This document shows positions 13,108-26,588 of a stretch of 64,000 nucleotides of DNA, one piece after another. The first letter of the stretch is position 1. Each line of letters begins with the position of its first letter. Under the pieces are notes generated by a model. It did not search any database. It was given only the letters and a program-made list of their open reading frames with translations, and was not told the DNA's origin. This DNA comes from Deinococcus aquaedulcis (GTDB taxonomy: Bacteria > Deinococcota > Deinococci > Deinococcales > Deinococcaceae). The stretch covers positions 1 through 64,000 of the forward strand of contig NZ_JAHRBL010000007.1 of assembly GCF_019693445.1 (NCBI RefSeq), written 5' to 3'. The position numbers were made by a program, and so were the translations under genes.

Positions 13108-13998
13108 ATGTACCTGCGCTTCGTCCTGCCCGCTGCTCTGGCCGCCAGTCTGCTGACCACCGCCCTGGCCCAGAACACGCCCGCCGCCCCCACGGTGGTG
13201 GGCCAGCCCACCCCAGAGCAGGCCACGCAGCTGATCGAGCGCCTTGTGAGCAATCCCGGCGCCCGGCAGCAACTGATCTACGGCGCCCTGCCGGCTGGCC
13301 TGCCCCTGACCCTGAGCGAGCCGCTCACGCTGCTGGCCAGCATCCGTACCCCATACAGCAGCGGCTCGAACACCCGCGTGCTCCTGAGCAGTGCTCAGGG
13401 CCGGGACGCCACCCTTGCGACCTTGGGCGCGCAACTGGGCGCCAGCGGCTGGACCGCACGCAAGCCTTACGGCGTGCCCTTCGGCTTTCAGGTGCCTCAG
13501 TCCGAGGTCTACCGCAGCTTCTACTACGAACCGCCGGCCGGCAGCGGAGGCGGCGCATATCTGGCCGACCTGAATGTGCGCGAGTTGGGCGGCCGAACCG
13601 CCGTGGATCTGAACATTGGCACCATCACAGCCCAGCAACTGGCGGGCCTGAAAAAACAGCCGCAGTCCGCCCCGCAGACCAGCCTGCCATCCCTGCGCGC
13701 CCTGCCCGGGGCCCAGTTGCGCGCCGCCATGAACAGCGGCAGTGCGAACGTCACAGTCAGCAGCGTCTATGTCACGGGCACGCCGCTCAGCGCGGGCGAG
13801 GTGCTGGGCTTCTATTCCGCCCAGCTGAAGGCCGCTGGCTGGAAAGCGGTCACCGACACCACCACCGGCCCGCTGCGGGTGATCACCTACGCCCTGAAGG
13901 ACCTGAACGGGCGCGAGGCCCTGGGCACCCTGGGGCTTCGCTCCTGGGAGAAGGGAGGCTACGCGCTGATGGTCAGCGTGCAGGGCTTCAAGCCTTAA
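13108..13998 (+). CDS. Hypothetical secreted protein
   Basis: A 296-residue protein with a clear signal peptide (hydrophobic core at about residues 4-18, likely cleavage after ALA at about 21). The mature part has two similar-looking lobes. Each ends in a segment of the type 'LGAQLGASGWTA' or 'YSAQLKAAGWKA' (about residues 108-120 and 233-247), suggesting an internal duplication of a small alpha/beta domain. No family is recognised. TAGGCT lies 6 bases before the ATG, so the mRNA is probably leaderless. Convergent with the MFS gene. Confidence 0.7.
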   Translation: MYLRFVLPAALAASLLTTALAQNTPAAPTVVGQPTPEQATQLIERLVSNPGARQQLIYGALPAGLPLTLSEPLTLLASIRTPYSSGSNTRVLLSSAQGRDATLATLGAQLGASGWTARKPYGVPFGFQVPQSEVYRSFYYEPPAGSGGGAYLADLNVRELGGRTAVDLNIGTITAQQLAGLKKQPQSAPQTSLPSLRALPGAQLRAAMNSGSANVTVSSVYVTGTPLSAGEVLGFYSAQLKAAGWKAVTDTTTGPLRVITYALKDLNGREALGTLGLRSWEKGGYALMVSVQGFKP

Positions 13999-14032
13999 AA
14001 CGCGGGGCGCTCTCGGTGGCGGCGCTCCTGGC

Positions 14033-15268
<1,236 letters not shown>

Positions 15269-15339
15269 AGGGGGCAGTGTAGGCGGTCGTGCAGCGGGAG
15301 CAGGCCCGCCCCGGCCACCCAGCGGCTCAGGCCCCGGCT

Positions 15340-16086
15340 TCAGGCGGCGGGGGCCAGCTGCCGCGCGAGGCCTTCGGGGCGCAGGAGACTGACATCCTGA
15401 CCGTAAATGGCCTTGACCGTCCGCTCTGCCAGCAGCATGGCGGGGGCGGCGACCAGCCCCCCGATGAGCAGCCCCGGCAGGTACATCACAGCGGAGGCCA
15501 GCACCACCTGCCCGTTAAAAGCCGCCGTGCCGAACGAAGCCGTGACCAGGTGCAACTGCACCGCCATGTTCACACTGCCAAACAGCAGCTTGGCGCCGCC
15601 GAACAGCACGCTGCCCAGCACCAGCGCACGCGCCATGCGCGGGTGGTTCAGGGCTTCTTCCTGGGCGCGGCGATGGGCCACTGACCCACCTGCGAATGCC
15701 CCCTGCAGCAGGGACCGCAGCAGCCCACTACCCACCAGCGCGCTGCCCAGGAACAGCAGGCCGTGAAGGTACAGATGAACCGACGTTTTGAAGGCGTACC
15801 AGAAGCCGTCCACAAACCAGAAGGCCAGCCCGGCGCCCAGCAGCGAGGTCACCACGCCGAACCGGGCGATGGGGGACGTCTCGCGGCGAAGCCAGAAAGT
15901 CCAGAGGGTATACACCACCGGCAGCAGCGCCGAGAGCAGATAGGCGCGGATGTGGCCGCCCTGGTCCCCGCCCAGCAGGGCGGCAACGCCCCATCCCGTG
16001 CCGAACAGGTTGGGGCTGAGGATCAGCAGCGGAACGCAGAAGGTCATGGCCAGATCCAGCAGGTTCTTTTTCAGAGCAGGGCTCAT
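15340..16086 (-). CDS. VC0807-like membrane protein
   Basis: A 248-residue protein with about five or six hydrophobic helices. It begins [15 protein letters not shown] and contains [17 protein letters not shown] and RPEG near the C-terminus. The pattern resembles the VC0807/DUF3159 family of integral membrane proteins of unknown role. The start at 16086 is chosen because the family begins close to the first helix; an in-frame start at 16122 adds 12 residues. Confidence 0.7.
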   Translation of the reverse strand: MSPALKKNLLDLAMTFCVPLLILSPNLFGTGWGVAALLGGDQGGHIRAYLLSALLPVVYTLWTFWLRRETSPIARFGVVTSLLGAGLAFWFVDGFWYAFKTSVHLYLHGLLFLGSALVGSGLLRSLLQGAFAGGSVAHRRAQEEALNHPRMARALVLGSVLFGGAKLLFGSVNMAVQLHLVTASFGTAAFNGQVVLASAVMYLPGLLIGGLVAAPAMLLAERTVKAIYGQDVSLLRPEGLARQLAPAA

Positions 16087-16224
16087 CGGGGCATTGTGCG
16101 CGGCGGCCCTGCCCGGCCACATCGGCCAAGAGGCCCAGGAGAGCCCAGCCTAGTGATGATCCGGAAATTCACTGACAGCGTGCTGCCCGAACTGCGCGAA
16201 GTCGGGTCTTTTTGCAACATGTGC

Positions 16225-17172
16225 TCAGTAAGTGATGGTGCGCGTAGTGGTTGAGACCAATTGAGTGCCGACATGAAGAGTCAAACGCGTCCAATTCCCT
16301 TTGGCGTCCCGGCCGTAGCGGTAGGTTTCTGTCGAGTCTTTGCCTGCATCCTGAGGTATCACGATCACACTGGTAACAAAGCCGCGAGCATCGACGGCGT
16401 AAGTCGCCCGCGTTGTAGGTACACCATTAACAGCGTAGGAAGAGGTTGTGAGCTTCCCCTGTGGACTGTACTGAAATGTCTCGACTGCCCTGTACCCTTC
16501 TCCGATCTGGTCCTGAAAGACTTTTTCACGACCTGGAACACTCCCAACCTGCGTCGATATCTGGGTGAGGCGTCCTGCTGGGCCAAACTGCGCCACCTTC
16601 TCAACACGAGTCAGATTGTTGAATGTCCTGAGTTCACGGACCGTCCCCTGCGCCTTGGAGTAGGTGCAACTGATTTGAAGAGGATTCAGGAAGAGTGGCC
16701 CAAAGCTAAGCGGCACACCTTTGAACGTAGAAAGGCGGCCCTGAGCATCGAAAGTGACAGTCAGCGGCTCTGTTGGCTTGTTTTTTAGGTCATTCAGGCT
16801 TAGAGGTACAAACTGAGTGGGATCAAGGCTGGCGCGTCCAGCCATACGCCACTCGCCGTATCTCTGGTTGGAAGGTCCTACCTTAAACGTGGCCTCAAAG
16901 AGCATTGACATGACGTTGACATCCCGCGTGATGCTGGTGTGGGCAACCCGTTTCAGCTTACCTTGCTGGAACTCGTACACAGTCGTTCGCTCATTCGCTC
17001 CTGACATCAGTTCTTCAAAGCCTGGCTCGATCCGCACTTGTTCCTGAATATGCCGGGGTTGACCCAGGAGACGTGGCGCCAGTTCATTTTCTCCGTTCGG
17101 CGACTCGAAGCAATATCCTGCCTGAGCCCCTGACAACAGACCAAACAGCACTGCATAGACCGTTTTCATCAT
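16225..17172 (-). CDS. Hypothetical secreted protein with YD-repeat-like C-terminus
   Basis: A protein of about 315 residues with a short signal peptide (KTVYAVLFGLLSGAQA). The C-terminal half has spaced segments of the type FQYSPQGKLT, YAVDARGFVTSV and YRYGRDAKGNWTRL, which resemble degenerate YD/RHS-type repeats. No function is assigned. Three consecutive start codons (GTG ATG ATG at 17175-17167) make the exact start ambiguous. The gene is visibly less GC-rich than its neighbours, and an IS5-type element begins 13 bases upstream of it, so its native promoter has probably been displaced. Likely acquired DNA. Confidence 0.65.
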   Translation of the reverse strand: MMKTVYAVLFGLLSGAQAGYCFESPNGENELAPRLLGQPRHIQEQVRIEPGFEELMSGANERTTVYEFQQGKLKRVAHTSITRDVNVMSMLFEATFKVGPSNQRYGEWRMAGRASLDPTQFVPLSLNDLKNKPTEPLTVTFDAQGRLSTFKGVPLSFGPLFLNPLQISCTYSKAQGTVRELRTFNNLTRVEKVAQFGPAGRLTQISTQVGSVPGREKVFQDQIGEGYRAVETFQYSPQGKLTTSSYAVNGVPTTRATYAVDARGFVTSVIVIPQDAGKDSTETYRYGRDAKGNWTRLTLHVGTQLVSTTTRTITY

Positions 17173-17187
17173 CACGCGCTCAGAATA

Positions 17188-18018
17188 GAGGTCATCTGGC
17201 CAGAAGCCGGAGCAGAATAAGGATGCAGGCGAGGTGCACCATGCCGAGGAAATTTTCGGCCTTCACTTCGTCCCGGGTTCTTACCCGGCGGAAGCTCTGG
17301 AGCCAGGCGATGGTGCATTCTACCTTCCAGCGTCGCTCGAAGCGGCGCAAGGGCCGACCGTCTTGTGTCTTTTGACGATTCTTGCGGTTGGGGGCGATCA
17401 TCTCGATGCCCAGCGCAGCCAGCTCTCCGTCCAGACCATCACTGTCGTAGGCTCTGTCGCCGATGAGACGGTAGGGAAAGTTTAGGCCGAACGAGGCAGC
17501 CAGCGTGTCCTACACCAGCCGAACTTCGGCTGGACTGGCACTGCTGGTGTGCACCGCGACCGGCACACCACCAGCGTCCACGATGATCATGATCTTGGTC
17601 CCCTTGCCTTTTTTGGTCGGACCGATATCGGCCCCCCTTTTTTGGCGGCACTGAAGGTACCGTCAATAAACGCTTCCCGCAGATCGAGTAGGCCCTGATC
17701 TTCGCTCATCTCGTAGAGGACCGTGAGAATGCGTGGGAACGCGCCCTGCGTGGTCCATTCTTGAAAGCGGTCATGACAGGTGGTCTTCGGTGGGTACTCG
17801 CCCCTAGGCAAGGCAGCCCACTGCGCACCGGTGCGGAGAATCCAGAGAATGCCGTCCAGAACGGCTCGGTCTGGATGTCGTGGACGTCCACGATTTGTGC
17901 GGTTCACAGGTCTTGGAATGAGGGGCGCCAAGACAGCCCATTGCTCGTCAGTCAGCCGCATCCACCGCAGTGTGCGCTCTCACAGCGGGACACTGTTGCC
18001 CAATTTCCGGATGGACTC
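17188..18018 (-). mobile_element. IS5-family (IS427-like) insertion sequence with TA duplication
   Basis: The imperfect terminal repeats start GAGGTCATCTGG on the left and, read inward from the right, GAGTCCATCCGG. TA flanks both ends (17186-17187 and 18019-18020). The element is 831 bp, a normal size for this group, and is filled by one transposase split over two frames. The right end supplies the final G of the hen1 stop codon. Confidence 0.8.
17192..17961 (-). pseudogene. IS5-family transposase, split frame plus amber codon
   Basis: ORF A (17961-17587) has the N-terminal domain RLTDEQWAVLAPLIP and the first catalytic Asp in DGTFSAAKKGG. The frame is lost at an A6G6 run (17633-17644); a -1 shift there continues into ADIGPTKKGKGTKIMIIVDAGG. 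ORF B then has GDRAYDSDG (second Asp) and RRWKVECTIAWL (Glu). The homopolymer could be a programmed slippage site, as known in this IS group. However, ORF B also contains TAG at 17512-17510, where a CAG Gln codon is expected, so this copy looks dead. Confidence 0.85.
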
Positions 18019-19391
18019 TAGTCCCGGTTGAACAGCGCCATCTGGGTGATCGGGCCGTAGTCGGGGTGCACGTCGCCCAGCGGATGGAACGCCACCGCGT
18101 AGCCGTATGCCTCGGCCGCCGCCTGTGCCCACGCCTGAAACTCGGCGCGGGTCCACTCGAAGCGGTGGTCCGGGTGGCGCAGGGCCTGGGGGGTCTCGAA
18201 GGTGGCGTTGTACTCGCGGTTGGGCGTGGTCACCACCAGCGTGCGCGGGCGCGCAAAGCCCAGGACGTTGCGGGTCAGGGTGTCCAGGCGGTGCGGCTCC
18301 AGATGCTCCATGACCTCCACCAGCGCGGCGGCGTCAAAGCCCTTCAGGCGCGAATCGGGGTAGGCGAGGCTACCGTGCAGCAGGCGCACCCGCTCACGCA
18401 GTTCGGGGCGCTCTGTCAGCTTCAGCTTGTCGGCGGCGATCTCCAGGCTGCGCGCGCTGATGTCCACGCCCACCAGTTCGCGGAACTGCCCCACCTGCAG
18501 CAGGCGGCGCAGCAACTTGCCCTCGCCGCAGCCCAGGTCCAGCACCTGCGCGGCGCCGCTGGCCTGCAGCACCTCGGCCACCGCGTCCAGCCGCTCGTCG
18601 TGCAGGCGCGGGCGCGGTGGTGCAGCCATCTCCTGCTGTTCGGCCACCCCACCTTCTGCCTCGTCCGCGATGACGAAGTGGGCACGGGCCTGGGTGACCA
18701 GACCGCGAAAGCGCAGGTAACGCGCGGTGATCAGGTCGCGCTCCGGATGGGCCTCCAGCCAGCCCTGGCCGTGGCGCAGCAGCTTGTCCACCTCCTCGGC
18801 GCCGATGTAATAGTGCTTCTTGCCGTCCAGCACGGGCAGCAGCACGTACAGGTGGCGCAGGGCGTCGTTCAGGCGCGCCGTGCCGCGCAGGGTCAACGCC
18901 ACATAGGGCCGCTCGCCCCATTCGGGAAAGTCAGGGTCTAGCGCAAGGGGCGTCGCCTCGACCTCGTAGCCCAGCGGGCCAAACAGGCGCGCGGGCAGGT
19001 CCGGGCCGCCGCGCGCCGCCACGCACGGCAGCGACAGGGTCAGCGGGATGGCCTGCCCTGCCAGTTCGGGCCGGTCGCGGCTCTGGCCAGTCATGGCGGT
19101 GCCGAACGCGTCGCGCAGAGCCACCGCCAGAAAGCTGCCCGAGGCATAGGGGCGGTCATTCACATAGGGTTCCAGGGTGCCCGCCTCGCCGCCCGCTGGG
19201 GCGCGTGACAGGGCCACCGGGTCCACCTCGACCAGCAGGGCGGCGGTGGTGCGTTCCGGGGCGGCTTCGGGATAAAAGACCAGCGAACGGCCAAAGGGCA
19301 GGGTGCGCTCCAGCACGCGCTCCGGGTGCTTCATCAGCAGAAAGCCCAGGTCGGTGGCAGGCTGGTGGGTGGTGGTGATGGTCAGCAGCAT
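18018..19391 (-). CDS. hen1: 3'-terminal RNA ribose 2'-O-methyltransferase Hen1
   Basis: A 457-residue bacterial Hen1. The N-terminal half (about 1-240) is the bacterial-specific domain known to work with Pnkp. The C-terminal half is a Rossmann methyltransferase: VLDLGCGEGKLLRRLL (motif I, SAM binding, near 281-296) and VEVMEHLEPHRL (near 357-368), whose Glu and His residues bind the metal next to the 3'-terminal ribose. The methyl group protects a repaired RNA end from renewed cleavage. It lies downstream of pnkp on the same strand, 126 bases apart. The stop codon TAG is completed by the first base of an IS5-type element, so the native 3' end may have been altered, although the protein ends at the usual place. 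Confidence 0.93.
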   Translation of the reverse strand: MLLTITTTHQPATDLGFLLMKHPERVLERTLPFGRSLVFYPEAAPERTTAALLVEVDPVALSRAPAGGEAGTLEPYVNDRPYASGSFLAVALRDAFGTAMTGQSRDRPELAGQAIPLTLSLPCVAARGGPDLPARLFGPLGYEVEATPLALDPDFPEWGERPYVALTLRGTARLNDALRHLYVLLPVLDGKKHYYIGAEEVDKLLRHGQGWLEAHPERDLITARYLRFRGLVTQARAHFVIADEAEGGVAEQQEMAAPPRPRLHDERLDAVAEVLQASGAAQVLDLGCGEGKLLRRLLQVGQFRELVGVDISARSLEIAADKLKLTERPELRERVRLLHGSLAYPDSRLKGFDAAALVEVMEHLEPHRLDTLTRNVLGFARPRTLVVTTPNREYNATFETPQALRHPDHRFEWTRAEFQAWAQAAAEAYGYAVAFHPLGDVHPDYGPITQMALFNRD

Positions 19392-19405
19392 CTCAGTACC
19401 TCGAA

Positions 19406-19423
19406 GTTGATCTCCAGATCAAC
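19406..19423. promoter_or_regulatory. Palindrome 14 bases upstream of the hen1 start
   Basis: GTTGATCTCCAGATCAAC has perfect 8-base arms around a 2-base centre. Its position just upstream of the ATG at 19391 fits either an operator or a small hairpin that would mask translation of hen1. A second stem (ACGTTGCGCC with GGCGCAACGT, about 19450-19503) lies further upstream in the same gap. Confidence 0.4.
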
Positions 19424-19517
19424 CGAGCGAAGCGAGGGGCGAAAACAGGACGTTGCGCCGGAAGTGGAGACTGTTCGGTGCTCTCTTTGAACAGGCGCAA
19501 CGTGAGGCGAGGCGGCC

Positions 19518-22019
19518 TTAAAGCCTCACGTCAATGGGGTCACTTTCCAGCGCCAGCACGCCCAGCACGCATTCGTGCACCCGGCCCGGGGCGGCGCCCT
19601 CGACAAAACGGGTCAGGCCTTCAAGGCCCAGGTGGAATTCGCGCAGGGCCCGGCCCCGCTTGGCGCCCAGCGCCCGGGCCTTGAGGCGGCCCAGGTGTTC
19701 GGGCTGCGTGTATTCCGGGCCGTAAATGATGCGCAGGTATTCGCGCCCGCGCACCTTCACGGCCGGCTGCAACGAGCGCGGCTCGGCGGCCCAGAACGGC
19801 AGAGGCTTGACCACCATACCTTCCCCGCCCGCTGCGGTCAGGGCTTCCCACCACGCGGTGGCGGCGGCTTCATCGGGGGTGCCCAGTGTGACCAGGCGGT
19901 GGGCGGTGCGGCCAAACAGGTCCGGCGCGGCGTCGGCCAGGGCGCCCAGGGTGGTCAGATGCCATAGGTGGTCTTTGCCGTCATGCACCTGCCCTTCCGA
20001 GGCCAGCAGGTGAAAGGGCCGAATCTGGACGTCCTGTGGGCCCGCCACGCGACGCACGTAGGCGCGGTAGGCGTCGCGGTAGTGGGTCAGGGCGTCCGCG
20101 CGCTGCCCGGTGCGCGCCGGCCAGTCGCCCAGGTCCAGACCCCGGGCCCCGGCACGGTCCAGTGCCTGCACCGCCGCTGCCAGCGCAGCGTTCCCAGCGG
20201 CCCCCACCGCCGCGTACTGCCCCTTGATCAGTTCCTCGGCTTTCAGGCTCCAGGGCAGAATCTCGGCGTCCAGCAGCAGCCAGTCGGTGTTCAAGCTCTC
20301 CCACAACCCCGCCTGGGTGGCGGCCTGACGGGCACGGGTGAGCACGTCGGCTTCCCAGTCTGGCTTGAAAAAGGGCCGCCCGGTGCGGGTGTAGATGCAC
20401 CCCAGGCCGTCTGTGCCAAAACGCTGGCCCGCCACCGCCTCGTCCCGGGTGAGCACCAGCAGGGCGCGGCTGCCCATGTGCTTCTCCTCGCAGATCACCT
20501 GCGTCGCCCCCTGGCCCCGGAAATAGGCGAACGCCTCGTCGGGATGTTCCAGGTGGTCGGGCCGGGCGCTGGTTTCCACCGGGCTCATGGTGGGGGGCAG
20601 GTACACGCACCACTCCGGGGCCACGCCGTAGCGGCTGAAGGTCTCCACCGCCGCCGCCCGTTCGCCTGCGCGCAGCATCACGCCGCCGAAGGTGCGGGTG
20701 TCCACGCGACCCGGCTGCAGGAACTCGGCCAGGTCAAAGGTGTCCGCAGGGCCCGTGTCGGCCAGTGGGCGGGCGGGGACCGCGTACTGCGCGTGGGCCG
20801 GCACGCTCACCAGTTCCTGTTCCGGGTAACGCAGGGCACTCAGCGCGCCGCCAAAAGCGCAGCCGGTGTCAATGTCAATGGTGCGGTTCACCCAGCGGGG
20901 CTGCGCCACGGGCGTATGGCCATAGACCACGTGTGCCGCGCCCCGGTACTCGGCGGCCCAGTCGCGCCGCACCGGCAGGCCCAGGTCGTCGATGCTGCCG
21001 TCCACATCGCCGTACAGGGCAAACGAGCGCACCCGTCCACTGCTGCGGCCCTGGTACTTCTCGGGCAGGCCCGCGTGGGCCACCACCACCTTGCCGTCGT
21101 CCAGCACGAGGTGACTGACCAGCCCGTCAATAAAGCTCCGCACCTGCGCGCGAAATTCGGGGCCGGCCGCGTCCAGCTGCGCCAGGGTGGCGTCCAGGCC
21201 GTGCAGGGCCTTGACCGCCTTGCCGTCCAGGGCGCGCTTCAGTTTCTCGTCGTGGTTGCCGGGGACGCACAGGGCGGCGCCGCTGGCGACCATGTTCATC
21301 ACCAGCCGCAGCACGCCCGCGCTGTCCGGGCCCCGGTCCACCAGATCGCCCACAAAGACGGCGGTGCGGCCCGGCGGTGGGGTTGCGTGGTCACCGTCCA
21401 GCGTATACCCCAGCTTCAGCAGCAGTTCGCGCAGTTCGGCCAGGCAGCCGTGCACGTCGCCAATAAAATCGAAGGGGCCGTGCAGGTGCTTTTTGTTGCT
21501 GTACAGCGGCACGCGCCTTACCTGGGCACCCGCCACCTCTTCGGGGCTGCGCAGCACCCACACGTGCCGGAAGCCTTCTTTGCCCATGCCGCGCAGCGTG
21601 CGGCGCAGTTCGGTCTGCTGGCGGCCAATCACGGCCGCGTTAAAGGGCCGGTCACCGCGCGCTTCGTGCCGGGCTTCCAGCACGCCCCGGGGCAGGTCCA
21701 GCACAATCGCCACCGGCAGCACGTCGTGGGCGCGGGCCAGATCCACGAGGCGGCGGCGGTCATCGGGGCGCACCGAGGTCGCGTCAATGACGGTCAGCAG
21801 GCCGCGTTCCAGGCGCCGCGCGGCCACGTAAAAGAGGCTGTCAAAGGCCGCCGCGTTGGCATCCAGCGTGTGTTCGCTGCCACTGACCAGCGCGCGGAAG
21901 TGATCGCTGCTCAGGACCTCGTAGGGGCCGAAATGCTGCGCGGCAAAGGTGCTTTTGCCCGATGACGACGCGCCAACCAGCGCGACCAGGGCAAGTTCAG
22001 GCAGGGGAATCTGGGTCAT
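19518..22019 (-). CDS. pnkp: Polynucleotide kinase-phosphatase, RNA repair
   Basis: An 833-residue three-domain repair enzyme of the Clostridium thermocellum Pnkp type. The kinase has its P-loop at residues 16-24 (GASSSGKST) and phosphorylates 5'-OH ends. The metallophosphatase begins near 186 (GDVHG, then GDLVDRGPDS and GNHDEKL) and removes 2',3'-cyclic or 3' phosphates. The C-terminal ligase-like adenylyltransferase has the nucleophile Lys in EEKHMGSRA (about Lys513). In known systems ligation requires Hen1, which is encoded next to it. The start at 22019 has AAGGA eight bases upstream; an in-frame ATG at 22073 has none. All catalytic motifs look intact. Confidence 0.95.
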   Translation of the reverse strand: MTQIPLPELALVALVGASSSGKSTFAAQHFGPYEVLSSDHFRALVSGSEHTLDANAAAFDSLFYVAARRLERGLLTVIDATSVRPDDRRRLVDLARAHDVLPVAIVLDLPRGVLEARHEARGDRPFNAAVIGRQQTELRRTLRGMGKEGFRHVWVLRSPEEVAGAQVRRVPLYSNKKHLHGPFDFIGDVHGCLAELRELLLKLGYTLDGDHATPPPGRTAVFVGDLVDRGPDSAGVLRLVMNMVASGAALCVPGNHDEKLKRALDGKAVKALHGLDATLAQLDAAGPEFRAQVRSFIDGLVSHLVLDDGKVVVAHAGLPEKYQGRSSGRVRSFALYGDVDGSIDDLGLPVRRDWAAEYRGAAHVVYGHTPVAQPRWVNRTIDIDTGCAFGGALSALRYPEQELVSVPAHAQYAVPARPLADTGPADTFDLAEFLQPGRVDTRTFGGVMLRAGERAAAVETFSRYGVAPEWCVYLPPTMSPVETSARPDHLEHPDEAFAYFRGQGATQVICEEKHMGSRALLVLTRDEAVAGQRFGTDGLGCIYTRTGRPFFKPDWEADVLTRARQAATQAGLWESLNTDWLLLDAEILPWSLKAEELIKGQYAAVGAAGNAALAAAVQALDRAGARGLDLGDWPARTGQRADALTHYRDAYRAYVRRVAGPQDVQIRPFHLLASEGQVHDGKDHLWHLTTLGALADAAPDLFGRTAHRLVTLGTPDEAAATAWWEALTAAGGEGMVVKPLPFWAAEPRSLQPAVKVRGREYLRIIYGPEYTQPEHLGRLKARALGAKRGRALREFHLGLEGLTRFVEGAAPGRVHECVLGVLALESDPIDVRL

Positions 22020-22349
22020 GGGGGTCCTTGCGTTCCGGGCGCCCAGCCGGGGCGGCTGGGGCCAAGGCTCCACTGTAGCGGCCCTCTCCTGCCCCTGCCT
22101 GCGTCAAATGACGTGGAACCCGGACCGGGTGTCTCAAGGCCAGAAGGACCTCTTCGAACTCCAGGCGATGGCCGGACAACACCGCCATGTCCTGCCTTTT
22201 CCGTTCATGCTCGCTCTGCCCGGGGTCGTCTGAGACCCGCCTGAATGCTGCCTCAGTCATCTGGCCTACCGTCCCCTTACGTCCGGGGCGTAAAATAGGG
22301 AGTTTCGTTCGGCCCACGCCGCAGCCCTGCTTTCTTCCCTGGAGGTTTC
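22020..22349. other. Intergenic region between pnkp and uvrB
   Basis: A 330-base divergent region. I see no convincing gene. It contains the RDRM-like palindrome (22277-22293), an AT-rich TAAAAT that could serve as the uvrB -10 box at 22291-22296, and the uvrB Shine-Dalgarno TGGAGG. The pnkp-proximal half shows only a short AAGGA ribosome binding site. Confidence 0.6.
22277..22293. promoter_or_regulatory. RDRM-like palindrome (DdrO operator candidate)
   Basis: TTACGTCCGGGGCGTAA is 17 bases long, with perfect TTACG/CGTAA outer arms. It agrees with the radiation/desiccation response motif consensus (TTATGTCATTGACATAA) at 11 of 17 positions, mainly in the outer arms, and has exactly the right length. 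It overlaps a TAAAAT box 54 bases before the uvrB start. uvrB is an established member of the RDR regulon in Deinococcus; DdrO would repress it until cleaved by the IrrE/PprI protease after DNA damage. Confidence 0.75.
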
Positions 22350-25931
<3,582 letters not shown>

Positions 25932-25997
25932 GGGCCTTGCCCCTCACCCGGCCATCTGGCGGATGCACGCCCGGTGGCCGGGTGGTTCTCTTGGGCC

Positions 25998-26534
25998 ATG
26001 TGGCCTCTGCCCCGTCCTTTCCAGTCCACCGATGCCCCTGGGGTGGCCGCCGTGCAGGTGGGCAACTACCAGCACGATTACGCACCTTTCTTCCCGCCTG
26101 GATTCTGGGACGGCGTGACGGTTGAGGAACAGACGGGCGACTGGCAGGCGTGGCTGGACGGGCACCCGGGCGATGTCCTGCTCGTGCAGCCTGAAGGCGA
26201 GGCCATCGCCGGGTATGTGCTGGCGCGCCTCTCCCCTTTCCACGGTACCGACGCCGAAGTTATGGCCCTACACGTTCGTCCCGTCTCGCGGGGCCGGGGC
26301 TGTGGCGCGGCCCTGCTGCGCGCGGCGCTGCTGGCGTTGCAAGCCCGGGGGGCTCAGAGCGTGGGCCTCTCCACGCTGGAAGCCCATACCTCTCGGGGGT
26401 GGTACGAGCGGCTGGGTGGGCAACGCGGCAAGACCCTGATCCAGACTTACGGTGACCATGTGGTGCGCGAGGTGGTGTTCATCTGGCCGGAGTTGAACGC
26501 CTTGCTGGAACGGCTTGGGCCCGCCGCTCGTTAG
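25998..26534 (+). CDS. GNAT-family N-acetyltransferase
   Basis: A 178-residue protein with the GNAT core: VMALHVRPVSRGRGCGAALLRAALL (about 95-119), where RGRGCGAA matches the acetyl-CoA pyrophosphate loop (Q/R-x-x-G-x-G/A), and a C-terminal LEAHTSRGWYERLGG matching the motif B helix and strand. The substrate is unknown. The start is placed at the ATG at 25998; an in-frame ATG 24 bases earlier lacks a ribosome site. It is followed by a strong hairpin and a convergent gene. Confidence 0.8.
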   Translation: MWPLPRPFQSTDAPGVAAVQVGNYQHDYAPFFPPGFWDGVTVEEQTGDWQAWLDGHPGDVLLVQPEGEAIAGYVLARLSPFHGTDAEVMALHVRPVSRGRGCGAALLRAALLALQARGAQSVGLSTLEAHTSRGWYERLGGQRGKTLIQTYGDHVVREVVFIWPELNALLERLGPAAR

Positions 26535-26545
26535 CCAAGAAGAGC

Positions 26546-26574
26546 GGGCGTGGCGAGAACACTTCGCCACGCCC
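26546..26574. terminator. Bidirectional hairpin between convergent genes
   Basis: GGGCGTGGCGA and TCGCCACGCCC form a perfect 11-bp stem with a 7-base loop. It is followed on the plus strand by CTTTCC rather than a full T-run. Its position between the converging GNAT gene and the secreted-protein gene supports a shared terminator. Confidence 0.6.
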
Positions 26575-26588
26575 CTTTCCCTCTCGAC

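Noticed and set aside
17439..17666. A 75-codon frame inside the IS5 element
   Set aside because: It is in the third frame and does not contain the transposase motifs; the true continuation is the -1 frame with GDRAYDSDG.
19968..21965. A 665-codon plus-strand frame opposite pnkp
   Set aside because: Antisense of pnkp, whose kinase, phosphatase and ligase motifs are all on the minus strand.
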